Shown here one piece after another: positions 33,737 to 42,459 of a stretch of 64,000 nt of DNA. Position 1 is the stretch's first letter, and every line of letters starts with the position of its first letter. This stretch comes from Pseudomonadota bacterium (GTDB taxonomy: Bacteria; Pseudomonadota; Gammaproteobacteria; Burkholderiales; Rhodocyclaceae). Position numbers and translations under genes: made by a program. The notes below the pieces were generated by a model, which was not told the DNA's origin, ran no database searches, and saw nothing but the letters and a program-made list of their open reading frames with translations. The stretch lies in NCBI GenBank assembly GCA_018241695.1, contig JAFEDH010000030.1, positions 95,659 to 159,658 on the forward strand, in the 5' to 3' direction.

Positions 33737-35644
33737 TCAGCGGGCAGTGGTGGTTGCCCTGGATTCCAGTGCTTCCCAGCGTTCCAGGGCGGCAATGAGT
33801 TCCAGCTCGATCGCTTCCAGCCGTTCCGCGATGGCAGAGCCCTCGCCCCCCGGCGCGTGTACCGCGGGGTCTTCCATGCGTGCCGCGAGGTTGCCTTGCT
33901 CCGCTTCCAGCGTGGTGATGCGGTCGGGCAGGCCTTCCAGTTCCTTTTGTTCCTTCCAGCTCAGCTTGTCGCCCCGGGGCCTGGCAGGAGCGGGGGCCGC
34001 CATCCTGGGCTTGTCGGCTTTGGCGGAGGGTGCCGCTGTTGCGGCACGGCGCATGCGTTGCCAGTCTTCGTAGCCGCCCACATATTCACCCCAGCGGCCG
34101 TCTGCATCAAAGGCGATGGTCTGGGTCACCACGTTGTCGAGGAAGGTGCGGTCATGGCTGACCAGAAACAGGGTACCATCGTAGTCCTGCAGCAGTTGCT
34201 CCAGCAGTTCGAGGGTTTCGATATCCAGATCGTTGGTGGGTTCGTCGAGCACCAGCACGTTGGCGGGGCGGGCAAAAAGCCGTGCCAGCAGCAGGCGGTT
34301 GCGTTCGCCGCCAGACAGCGATTTCACCGGAGAACGGGCCCGGGCCGGGGCGAAGAGAAAGTCTTCCAGATAGCCGATAACGTGCTTCTTCACGCCACGG
34401 ATCTCGACGTAGTCTGATCCGGGCGAGATTACGTCGGCCAGAGTGGATTCGGGGTCCAGCGTGGTGCGGAACTGGTCGAAGTAGGCAGTTGCCAGCCGGG
34501 TGCCCAGACGCACCTGGCCCCGGTCGGACTTCAGTTCGCCGAGGATGAGTCGCAGCAGGGTGGTCTTGCCGGCACCGTTGGGGCCGATCAGGCCGATCCT
34601 GTCACCGCGCAGGATGCGGGTGGAGAAATCGCGTACCACGGTTTTGTCGGCGAAAACCTTGGAAACGCCCGTCAACTCGGCGACGAGCTGGCCGCTCTTC
34701 TCACCGGCATCGAGGCTGAGGCGCACCTGGCCCTGCTGGTCACGGCGTGCCGCACGTGCGCGCCGCAGCGCCTCAAGACGCAGCACGCGGCCTTCGTTGC
34801 GGGTGCGGCGGGCTTCCACGCCCTTGCGGATCCACACTTCCTCCTGTGCCAGGAATTTGTCGAATCTGGCATTTTCCACGGCTTCATCCTGGAGCATGCG
34901 CGCCTTGCGTTCCTGGTAGGCGGAGAAGGCGCCCGGAAAGCTGGTCAGACGGCCACGATCCAGTTCGACGATACGGGTACACACGCGGTCCATGAAGCGA
35001 CGATCATGGGTGATGAAGAGCAGGGTGATGCCCGCTCCCGCAAGGAATTCCTCCAGCCATTCTATGGAAGCCAGATCGAGGTGGTTGGTGGGTTCGTCCA
35101 GCAGCAGCACCTCGGGTTCGGCGGCCAGTGCACGGGCCAGGGCGAGACGTTTCTTCTGGCCGCCGGACAGCGTGCCGATACGAGCTTCAGGGTCCAGATC
35201 GAAACGCTGGATGGCACGCTCCGTCTGCGAGGCAGCCGACCAGGCACCGAGGGCTTCCAGCTCGTGTTGCAGGCGGTTGAGTTCGGCCAGCAGGGTTTCG
35301 TGTTCGGTGGTGGTTTCGGACAGGCGATGTGATATCTGCTGCCATTGGGCCAACAGCTCGCTTGCCGCACCCATGCCACCCGCCACGGCCTCAAATACTG
35401 TCTGCTCCGGCTCGAATGGCGGTTCCTGGGGCACATGGGCGAGCTTGAGACCGGGCTGACGCCAGACCTGCCCGTCATCCAGGGTGGAAAGGCCCGCGAG
35501 GGCTGAAAGCAGGGAGGATTTACCGCTGCCGTTGCGGCCAATCAAGGCCACACGTTCGCCGGCATCGAGCTGCAGTTCGGCGTGATCGAGCAGGGCGACA
35601 TGGCCAAAGGCAAGGCAGGCGCCGGAAAGGGAGAGGAGAGGCAT
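33737..35644 (-). CDS. uup: ABC-F ATPase, Uup-like
   Basis: The product has 635 residues with two ABC cassettes and no membrane domain. Walker A is GRNGSGKSS and GPNGAGKTT; signatures are LSGGQKKR and LSGGERNR; Walker B is LLLDEPTNHLD and LVLDEPTNDLD. A Pro/Ala-rich linker then leads to a C-terminal coiled coil (LEAEQGNLAARME; AIELELIAALERWEAL), as in Uup. Such proteins act on ribosomes or branched DNA. The start at 35644 opens directly on the first cassette; it is divergent from the cation transporter. Confidence 0.92.
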   Translation of the reverse strand: MPLLSLSGACLAFGHVALLDHAELQLDAGERVALIGRNGSGKSSLLSALAGLSTLDDGQVWRQPGLKLAHVPQEPPFEPEQTVFEAVAGGMGAASELLAQWQQISHRLSETTTEHETLLAELNRLQHELEALGAWSAASQTERAIQRFDLDPEARIGTLSGGQKKRLALARALAAEPEVLLLDEPTNHLDLASIEWLEEFLAGAGITLLFITHDRRFMDRVCTRIVELDRGRLTSFPGAFSAYQERKARMLQDEAVENARFDKFLAQEEVWIRKGVEARRTRNEGRVLRLEALRRARAARRDQQGQVRLSLDAGEKSGQLVAELTGVSKVFADKTVVRDFSTRILRGDRIGLIGPNGAGKTTLLRLILGELKSDRGQVRLGTRLATAYFDQFRTTLDPESTLADVISPGSDYVEIRGVKKHVIGYLEDFLFAPARARSPVKSLSGGERNRLLLARLFARPANVLVLDEPTNDLDIETLELLEQLLQDYDGTLFLVSHDRTFLDNVVTQTIAFDADGRWGEYVGGYEDWQRMRRAATAAPSAKADKPRMAAPAPARPRGDKLSWKEQKELEGLPDRITTLEAEQGNLAARMEDPAVHAPGGEGSAIAERLEAIELELIAALERWEALESRATTTAR

Positions 35645-35737
35645 GCAGGCGCAGCAGGCAGGGATGATGCGGGGAGCAGGATTATAGGCTGCCGCTCTCG
35701 CGTAACATGCCGGCCTTCTGCGACACAGGATCACGCC

Positions 35738-36646
35738 ATGGCCCACGAAGGCTCCACCAAAGCCATTCTCTACGCCCTTGGGGCCAACTTCGGCATTGCC
35801 GTTTCGAAATACGGCGCCGCCGCATGGACCGGTTCCGGCTCCATGCTCGCGGAAGCCATCCACTCCACCGCCGACTGCGCCAACCAGATGCTGCTGCTGC
35901 TGGGGATGAAGGAGGCGAAGCGGCCGGAGAGTGCCGACCATCCGCTGGGTCACCACCGTGTTACCTACTTCTGGTCCATGGTGGTGGCCCTGCTGCTGTT
36001 CTTCATGGGTGGCGCTTTTTCAGTTTATGAAGGCATCCATCGTCTGGCCCATCCGGAACCCATGGAAAATGGGCTGATCGCCATGATCATTCTTGGTGGA
36101 GCGGTGGTTCTGGAAGCCCTTTCACTATGGGGAGCGATGAAGGAAATTCGCAAGGAATCCGGCGGAAAGCCTTTCCTGCGCTGGTTTCGCGAGACCCGGC
36201 AATCCGAGCTGATGGTGGTGGCGGGAGAGGATATTGCCGCCCTGATGGGTTTGACGCTGGCCTTTGTCGCCATTGCTGCCACCGTGGTCACCGGCAATCC
36301 GATGTGGGATGCCCTGGGCACCCTGGCCATCGGTATCGTGCTGATGGTGGTGGCAGTCGCGGTGATGGTGGAAGTGAAGGCATTGATCGTGGGCGAGTCC
36401 CTGGCGCCCGAGCAGCGTGCCGAGATCGCTGCTTTTCTTGCTGACCAGCCCGAAGTGGAGACTGTGCTCAACGTCATCACCCTGGCCTGGGGCGACCGCA
36501 TGGTGATCGCCGTCAAGGCCCGCATGGCGGCGATGGACACGATTACCGGCAGCGAAATGGTGGATCGTATCAATGCGGTGGAGGAGCGCATGCAGCAGCG
36601 CTGGCCGGAGGCACGCTGGGTCTTCTTTGAGCCCGATGTGCGTTAG
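35738..36646 (+). CDS. Cation diffusion facilitator (CDF) transporter
   Basis: The product has 302 residues with about six membrane helices and a C-terminal cytoplasmic domain. Metal-site signatures are AEAIHSTADCANQ (helix 2), the HPLGHHR loop and GEDIAALMGL (helix 5). CDF proteins export Zn, Fe, Co or Mn by proton antiport; the specificity cannot be read. AGGA precedes the ATG at 35738. The stop overlaps, tail to tail, the stop of the phage-derived polyvalent remnant. Confidence 0.88.
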   Translation: MAHEGSTKAILYALGANFGIAVSKYGAAAWTGSGSMLAEAIHSTADCANQMLLLLGMKEAKRPESADHPLGHHRVTYFWSMVVALLLFFMGGAFSVYEGIHRLAHPEPMENGLIAMIILGGAVVLEALSLWGAMKEIRKESGGKPFLRWFRETRQSELMVVAGEDIAALMGLTLAFVAIAATVVTGNPMWDALGTLAIGIVLMVVAVAVMVEVKALIVGESLAPEQRAEIAAFLADQPEVETVLNVITLAWGDRMVIAVKARMAAMDTITGSEMVDRINAVEERMQQRWPEARWVFFEPDVR

Positions 36647-38811
36647 CAGGCTTCCTCGCTGGCCAGCATGCGGTCGAACACGCCGCGCACTTCCGGCGTC
36701 AGCTCGACATCGAGGCCGGACAGCGACTGGTAGACATTGAGCAGCCATGCGCGGAAGCGCGAGAACAGGGGTTGCAGCTCGGTGCTCGGCGCCTCGCCTT
36801 CCATCAGGTATTTCTCGAAGCCACGGGCGAACTGCTCGTGGTAGCTGCGCTTTTCCTCGAACGAGAGGTTGTGCCAAACCTCCGTGGCCGATATGTCGGG
36901 CGAACCCTTGACGCCGAACCAGTCCAGCAGCTTCTCGAAATCGGCCCGGATCGCCGGGGGCGCGTCGGGGCCGCTGGCCAGGTCGGCCGTCAGTTCGAGA
37001 AAGTGGTGGCCGGACTCGTGCAGGAAGGTCGAGAGGTCGGCATTCCTGAGCAGGGCAATCGTGCCGGTTTCCGGGTTGTAGGCGCCGCGGTTGTTTTGCT
37101 CGCCGGATACGTGCAGATTGACGCCATCGTCCGCCGATGCTACGCTTTGCTTGTAAGGCTCCGCTGACGCTCCAGCGCCCGCTTTGAGAGCGGGGTCGCT
37201 CCGGGCTTCGGCGGGGCCTTCGCCTTTTACGGCGGTATGGTTGTAATAAAGATGCCCGTTGTTGTCTTCGCGCACAGTAACGCCGACGCGAACCCTCCTG
37301 CCGCCAATATCCACGTCGGCTGCGATCCAGTGCCACGCCCTGGTGTTGGGTTCCTTGCCTGGATCGCGGGGCGGTATCGAATCTTCCAGGGTGCCGTGTT
37401 GCAATACTTCGGGCAACGCCGCGAACAGCCGCAATTTGTCGGGGTCAGCGGAAGCACGGAATGTCTTGCGAGACCCTCTGAACTCAATCTCCCTGCCGCT
37501 GCCTTCGTTCAGCACCTTGATACCCCGAAGGTTGGCGTTGTACCAATCGCGGGCCGCAGCGCGCAGGGTTTTGGTATCCGATTCCTGCGGCGCAATTTCG
37601 TCGCCGACAATGGACGCAACCGGTTTGCGTTCGGCATCCCCCTGGTAGTACGCCTCGATCTTCGCCGCCTCCGGCGTCAGCAGCGCTTCATCCCAGATCA
37701 CATGGTTATGCGTCCCCTTGCCATCGCTGCGGCTGTTGCCGTCCAGGTAGCGCAGGCCGGGGATGCCCGCCGCCAGAAGCGCCTTGCTGGTTTTTTCCGG
37801 GCCGCCAAAGACATCCTCCAGCGTGCCATTGATCTGCGATCCTTCGTACTCGGGCCGCAGAATATCCGCCGCCAGTTTCGCACGGGAGGAAACGCCGAAA
37901 TCTTCCAGCGCGGTGTCAGGCACCCGGTCGGACAGCAGTAAGGCGCGCAGCTTTTCGCGCACCCCCTTGGGCTGCTCAGAAAACGGTTTGTCCCATGCCA
38001 GCAGTTCGGAGTCTTCCGGGATGTGGGCGCGGTAGAGCTGGCCGTCATTCTCGCGCCTGTAGGTATCGATGGCCTCCTGTAGCCGCGCCGTGTCCAGCCC
38101 GCGAATCTCCGGATTGCGGTTCTGTTGCATCTTGGCGCTGATGCCCTGAGAAGCGGCCTGTGCGATGAGTCCGCCCAAGTCCGCCGCGTCCGCATCGGGG
38201 AACCTTTCGCGGGCAATCTCCTCCGCACGCCCCGTCGGCGCACCACGCCCGGCTTGCCGATACCCCTCCGCCACCTCCCGCAGGCCGGCGAAGTACATCC
38301 CCCAGCCATACGCCTGCGCACCTTCCCCGCTGCCGATGGCATTCATCTTGAAGCCGTGCTGCTCTATGCCACGATGCGGCGAGCCGTGCCAGGCGGGTTG
38401 GTCGTACCGGTCTGCCTCGTTCAGCAGCCTTTCCACGGTGACGTTAACCGGCTTGCGCGCCAGCAGCTCGCCCGGCGTCGTGTCCGTGCGGCCGGCCATG
38501 GTCGTGTAGAAGTCGCGCACCAGCGAGGCGTAGGCCCGATTCACGTCGGGCGCAAAACGGTTCGCGGTGTTGAGCTGGTCGAGCACCTGGTTGAACACCT
38601 GCTGATGCCCGGCCTGGAAGGCTGCGTCGTCGGCGTGCTCGGCGAGAATCTTGGCGGCCTGCGCCTTGAACTGCTCGGTCTGCCCCTGGTAGAACGCCTG
38701 CGCCTCGGCGTAGGTCTTGCCCTCGGGGTCGGTCTTGAGGTGCGGCAGCAGCGCAGCATCGGCGGGGCTGCCGGCGATGTGCGTCGCGTAGTCGGCCACG
38801 GGGATGCGCAC
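36643..38811 (-). pseudogene. Phage/mobile-element polyvalent protein, 5'-truncated (ART-like and zincin domains)
   Basis: An open frame of 722 codons, and longer upstream without a convincing start: the first in-frame GTG is at 38811 with no ribosome site. Seen in order: an N-terminal helical segment (PVADYATHIAG), an ADP-ribosyltransferase-like 'ART-PolyVal' region (WHGSPHRGIE at 141; GEGAQAYGWGMYF at 162), and a region like polyvalent-associated domain 3 (WYNANLRGIKV, ~410). A zincin metallopeptidase motif LHESGHH (H598, E599, H602) and a helical tail follow. Such proteins on phages and conjugative elements are usually far longer, so this is probably the C-terminal remainder. It converges on the CDF gene with a 4-bp overlap. 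The intact frame means it could still be made. Confidence 0.75.
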
Positions 38812-38856
38812 GTCGCTGATGAAAACGAGGCATTTCCGGTGGATTTCCCTGAAACC

Positions 38857-38870
38857 TTGATCTAGATCAC
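38857..38870 (+). promoter_or_regulatory. FNR/DNR-type binding site before the heme-copper operon
   Basis: TTGAT-CTAG-ATCAC matches the FNR/CRP-family consensus TTGAT-N4-ATCAA except at the last base. Its centre (38863.5) placed at -41.5 gives a start near 38905, with GAAAAT (38893-38898) in -10 position, 30 bp before the first ATG. That is class II activator geometry, typical of genes induced by low oxygen or NO. Confidence 0.7.
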
Positions 38871-38934
38871 TGCCGTAGTCGTTGCCGGAACCGAAAATTC
38901 CAGACGCTGAAAAATCTGATCAAGGGAGATAAGG

Positions 38935-39090
38935 ATGGAAAATCACGACGACGAGAATGACCCGGTGCCGTTCATGCAGCAGCTCCTGGATAACCCCTTC
39001 CTGCTGCTGTTTCTGGGCGTGATGATTCCCATGGTGGTGTACAACCTTTGGGGCGTCATCGATATCCTGACCATTCCCGCAGCCAAATAA
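38935..39090 (+). CDS. Small membrane subunit of the heme-copper operon
   Basis: The product has 51 residues. A charged start (MENHDDENDPVPF) is followed by one membrane helix (FLLLFLGVMIPMVVYNLWGV) and a short tail. GGGAGATAAGG precedes the ATG. Small one-helix subunits are known in B-type (ba3-like) heme-copper enzymes (subunit IIa/CbaD). It lies 15 bp before subunit II and is likely a structural subunit (inference). Confidence 0.7.
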   Translation: MENHDDENDPVPFMQQLLDNPFLLLFLGVMIPMVVYNLWGVIDILTIPAAK

Positions 39091-39105
39091 ACAAGGAACC
39101 CACCC

Positions 39106-39645
39106 ATGAGTGCAATTCTTCCTCCGTCGGAGCGGTTGTGGTGGAAGCATCCGCTGGATCGTCAGGAACTGGTCTGGATCGGTATTGCTTTCGTCTGGTG
39201 CATGGTGATGTTTTTCATGATGGTGCTCTGGCACATCTACGGCAAGCAGAACCTCGCCACCGAAACCTACAAGACGAACCCCGAGAAATACTCGGCCCAG
39301 GCCCAGGCCGCCGTGGATAAATGGACCGTGCGTAACGAGACCGCGATGAACATCCCCGTGGTGGCGCCACCGGAAGGGGCGGATGTCTACATGATTGCCC
39401 GTCTGTGGAACTGGTGGCCGATTCTGGAGTTGCAGAAAGGCAAGACCTACAAGCTGCATCTCTCGGCCATGGATTACAACCATGGCTTCTCCATGCAGCC
39501 CACCAATATCAACATACAGGTGGTGCCGGGATATGAGCATGTAATCAAGGTCACACCCAACGAGACAGGTACCTTTTCTGTTGTGTGCAACGAATATTGC
39601 GGCATTGGCCACCATGAAATGGTGGGCCGCATTTATGTGAAGTGA
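39106..39645 (+). CDS. Heme-copper reductase subunit II with CuA site (NorS/CbaB-like)
   Basis: The product has 179 residues with a single N-terminal membrane helix (LVWIGIAFVWCMVMFFMMVLW) and a periplasmic cupredoxin domain. The full CuA ligand set is present: H126 (DYNHGF), then C161, E163, C165, H169 and M172 in CNEYCGIGHHEM. It therefore takes electrons from a soluble donor such as cytochrome c. The short form with one helix is that of B-type oxidases and of sNOR. It lies 13 bp before subunit I. Confidence 0.92.
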   Translation: MSAILPPSERLWWKHPLDRQELVWIGIAFVWCMVMFFMMVLWHIYGKQNLATETYKTNPEKYSAQAQAAVDKWTVRNETAMNIPVVAPPEGADVYMIARLWNWWPILELQKGKTYKLHLSAMDYNHGFSMQPTNINIQVVPGYEHVIKVTPNETGTFSVVCNEYCGIGHHEMVGRIYVK

Positions 39646-39658
39646 GGTGGGGATTGTC

Positions 39659-41359
39659 ATGACTGTCGCTACTACCTATCGCACCTGTCCGCGCTCCGGC
39701 CTGCAGTTCGAAAGCCAGGCTGAAAAACTCATGATCGCCAATGCCGTCACGGCCGTGGTGGCCCTGCTGGTTGGAGGACTGCTGGCCATTGGCGTGGTGC
39801 TTACCCGCTGGCCTGCGGTGCACTGGCTCGAAGCCGATACCTTCTATATGGTGCTGACCGCCCACGGGATCGACATGCTGATCTTCTGGATGATCTTCTT
39901 CGAAGTCGCTGTCCTCTACTTTGCTGCATCAACATTGCTGCGCTGTCGTATCGCAACCCCGAAAATCGCCTGGGCGGCCTATGCCCTGATGCTGGTGGGG
40001 GCGGTAATGAACAATGTGGCGGTTTTCCGTGGTGATTCCAGCGTGATGATGACCTCCTATGTGCCGATGATGGCGCATTGGTCGTTCTATCTTGGCCTGA
40101 TCCTGTTTGCCGTCGGCGCCCTGATCGCCTGCTTTGTCTTCTTCGGCACGCTGGTGGTGGCCAAGCGGGAAAAAACCTACGAGGGGTCGGTGCCGCTGGT
40201 GACCTTTGGTGCGATTACGGCCGCCATCATCGCCGTGTTCACCATCAGCTCGGGCGCCATCATCCTGATTCCCACTTTCCTGATGTCGATCGGTGTCGTT
40301 CATGAGGTCAATCCTCTGGTCTATCGCACCATCTGGTGGGCTTTCGGGCATTCGTCGCAGCAGATCAACGTTGCTGCCCATATTTCGATCTGGTATGCGG
40401 TGGCGGCGATCGCGTTTGGCGCCAAGCCGATGTCCGAACGTGTCAGCCGTGGTGCCTTCCTGCTCTACATCCTGTTCCTGCAACTCGCCAGCGCTCACCA
40501 TCTGCTGGCCGATCCGGGCATCAGCACCGAGTGGAAGGTGGTCAATACCAGCTACTTCATGTATTTCGCGGTGCTGGCCTCCATGATTCATGCCCTGTCG
40601 ATTCCGGGCGCGATGGAAGTCGCGCAACGAGCAAAGGGGTACAACAAAGGGCTTTTCGAGTGGCTGCGCAAGGCGCCCTGGAGCAATCCGACATTCTCGG
40701 GCGTGTTCATTGCCCTGGTGGGGTTCGGCTTCCTGGGCGGGATTTCCGGCGTGATGATGGGAACGGAGCAGCTCAACCTTCTCATTCACAACACCATCTA
40801 TGTACCGGGCCATTTCCATGCCACCGTGGTGGTGGGCACCACGCTGACCTTCATGGCGCTGACCTATTTCCTGATCCCGGTACTGTTCCGGCGCGAGATG
40901 ATCGCGCCGGGGTGGGCGCGGCTCCAGCCCTATCTCTTCGGGTTCTCGATGTACTTCTTCTGCCTCGTCATGATGGGTGCAGGTACGCTGGGAGTCTCCC
41001 GTCGCCACTGGGACATGGCATTCAATGGCAATGCGCTGGCCTATGAGTGGCCAGGTGCCGCTTACCTGATGATGGGGCTGGTCGGAATTGCCGGAGTAGC
41101 GGCAATTGCGGGTGGTGCGATCTATATCTTCGTTACCGTTGGTTCCGTATTTTTCGGTAAAAAGCTTGATACCGGTGTGGTCAGCCCGAAGTTCACCCCG
41201 GTACCGCGTGCAGCGCCAACGCTCGCGGCGCAGACGTATGGCTCCGCCGGCTTCGTGGCTCCGGGAACGTTTGTCCTGGCCTCGGTTTTCCTGGTGGCTT
41301 TCGTTCTGTATTACTTTGTCAACTGGAAGTATCTTGGCCAGCTCTGGGGTTTGAGCTAG
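39659..41359 (+). CDS. Heme-copper subunit I, sNOR-like (lacks active-site Tyr)
   Basis: The product has 566 residues and ~13 membrane helices. All six metal His are present: H69 (LTAHGID), H231 (WAFGHSSQQ), H280/H281 (SAHHLL), H385 and H387 (VPGHFH). The residue four after H231, where A- and B-type oxygen reductases have the cross-linked Tyr, is Gln235. The cbb3-type helix VII position is also not Tyr (Leu274, six before H280). This fits a nitric oxide reductase of the sNOR (NorSY) group better than an oxidase, and the NorSY-SenC-like gene order agrees. A divergent oxidase remains possible. Start 39659 rather than an upstream GTG. Confidence 0.82.
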   Translation: MTVATTYRTCPRSGLQFESQAEKLMIANAVTAVVALLVGGLLAIGVVLTRWPAVHWLEADTFYMVLTAHGIDMLIFWMIFFEVAVLYFAASTLLRCRIATPKIAWAAYALMLVGAVMNNVAVFRGDSSVMMTSYVPMMAHWSFYLGLILFAVGALIACFVFFGTLVVAKREKTYEGSVPLVTFGAITAAIIAVFTISSGAIILIPTFLMSIGVVHEVNPLVYRTIWWAFGHSSQQINVAAHISIWYAVAAIAFGAKPMSERVSRGAFLLYILFLQLASAHHLLADPGISTEWKVVNTSYFMYFAVLASMIHALSIPGAMEVAQRAKGYNKGLFEWLRKAPWSNPTFSGVFIALVGFGFLGGISGVMMGTEQLNLLIHNTIYVPGHFHATVVVGTTLTFMALTYFLIPVLFRREMIAPGWARLQPYLFGFSMYFFCLVMMGAGTLGVSRRHWDMAFNGNALAYEWPGAAYLMMGLVGIAGVAAIAGGAIYIFVTVGSVFFGKKLDTGVVSPKFTPVPRAAPTLAAQTYGSAGFVAPGTFVLASVFLVAFVLYYFVNWKYLGQLWGLS

Positions 41360-41443
41360 GCGCGTACCGGGCAGGAAGATATCGCCAACGGCACTGTCGC
41401 CGTCAGGGATAGCATCCTGTCCAGGTTCGCCGGGTGAGTTGTG

Positions 41444-41593
41444 ATGCGGACGATGCGTGTGCCACATTCCTGTCCGAAATACGTGTTGCTCCCGCTCATC
41501 ATGCCGGCCATACTGGCTCGCGTGATGGGTCAGGCGGGAGCCCGGCGGGTTCTGATGCTACCGGCAGCCCTTCTTCTCGATGTCCATTTTTGA
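41444..41593 (+). CDS. Possible 49-residue peptide between subunit I and senC-like gene
   Basis: The frame has a hydrophobic stretch (YVLLPLIMPAILARVMG) with no recognised family. It occupies most of the 245-bp gap before the SenC-type gene. Weak support; it may be chance. Confidence 0.25.
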   Translation: MRTMRVPHSCPKYVLLPLIMPAILARVMGQAGARRVLMLPAALLLDVHF

Positions 41594-41604
41594 CGCGGGT
41601 GGTC

Positions 41605-42459
41605 ATGTCGCAGTCAATCTTTTCCCGCTCATGGTGTCTCCGGATTCTTTCCTCACTGTGGCTGCTTGCTTCGGCTACGGCTTACAGCGAAACTCCGCCT
41701 CCCGCTCCGGGGCTCGATCGTGAGCACGCTTTACGTACCAGCCAGGCAGCGATCGGGCACACGATCGGTGAGCATGTACTGCTCAATCGTGCGGGTCGCC
41801 CGGTGGCGCTGTCTTCATTTCGAGGCAAACCCTTGCTGGTAAGCTTCATCTATACCGGCTGTTTCCAGGTATGCCCCGCGACGACAAGGGCCCTGCAGAG
41901 CGCAGTCGACGGGCTGCAGAAAAGCCTGGGGGAAAACCAGTTCAATGTCATCAGCATCGGTTTCAATCAGCCAGCGGATTCACCCCAGGCAATGAAGGCC
42001 TTTGCCTTGCAGCATGGGGTTCGGCAGGCCAACTGGGATTTCCTCAGTCCGCCATCGGCCACAGTGGCTGCGCTGGCTGCGGATTTCGGTTTCGAATATC
42101 GGCCCACCCCGGCGGGTTTCGATCATGTGCTGCAGGTTTCCGTCCTCGATGCGGAGGGACGTATCGTGCGTCAGGTCTATGGCGAATCGATGACCCCGGG
42201 CGAGCTTGGGGAACCGTTGCGAATGCTGCTGAATGGAACGCCGGTACCTGCGCGTAACGTGTTGAGCGGCCTGATGGACCGGGTACGGATTCTGTGCACG
42301 GTGTATGACCCCAAGACGGGAGCCTATCGGGTCGACTACACCCTGCCGGTGCAGATCGCCGGTGGAGTCACCTTTTTCATCATGATGGTGTTTTTCTTCA
42401 TCAACGAGTGGCGCTCGAATCGACGGGAGCAGCGCAACAAGGGTATCAACAGGGCCTGA
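41605..42459 (+). CDS. SCO1/SenC-type copper chaperone with C-terminal membrane anchor
   Basis: The product has 284 residues. An N-terminal export segment (LRILSSLWLLASATAYS) is followed by a thioredoxin-like fold with the copper motif CFQVC and the distal His in FDHVLQVSVLD. An additional C-terminal helix (GGVTFFIMMVFFFINEW) tethers it to the membrane. SCO proteins deliver copper to CuA. Its position after subunits II and I mirrors the norS-norY-senC order reported for ammonia oxidisers (from memory). The stop overlaps the next start as TGATG. Confidence 0.88.
   Translation: MSQSIFSRSWCLRILSSLWLLASATAYSETPPPAPGLDREHALRTSQAAIGHTIGEHVLLNRAGRPVALSSFRGKPLLVSFIYTGCFQVCPATTRALQSAVDGLQKSLGENQFNVISIGFNQPADSPQAMKAFALQHGVRQANWDFLSPPSATVAALAADFGFEYRPTPAGFDHVLQVSVLDAEGRIVRQVYGESMTPGELGEPLRMLLNGTPVPARNVLSGLMDRVRILCTVYDPKTGAYRVDYTLPVQIAGGVTFFIMMVFFFINEWRSNRREQRNKGINRA

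Noticed and set aside
37237..37941. Plus-strand frame opposite the polyvalent remnant
   Set aside because: No recognisable domain, while the minus strand shows ART-like and zincin motifs in one frame.
39106..41359. Simple call as ba3-type cytochrome c oxidase
   Set aside because: Kept only as an alternative: the Tyr expected at H231+4 is Gln and no cbb3-type Tyr is seen.
39929..41467. Minus-strand open frame (512 codons) opposite heme-copper subunit I
   Set aside because: Arg/His-rich translation with no motifs; the plus strand has all metal ligands.
41360..41604. Gap between subunit I and the SenC gene as a missing 'orf1' of norSY-senC clusters
   Set aside because: Only a weak 49-codon frame is present, listed at low confidence; not enough to equate with orf1.
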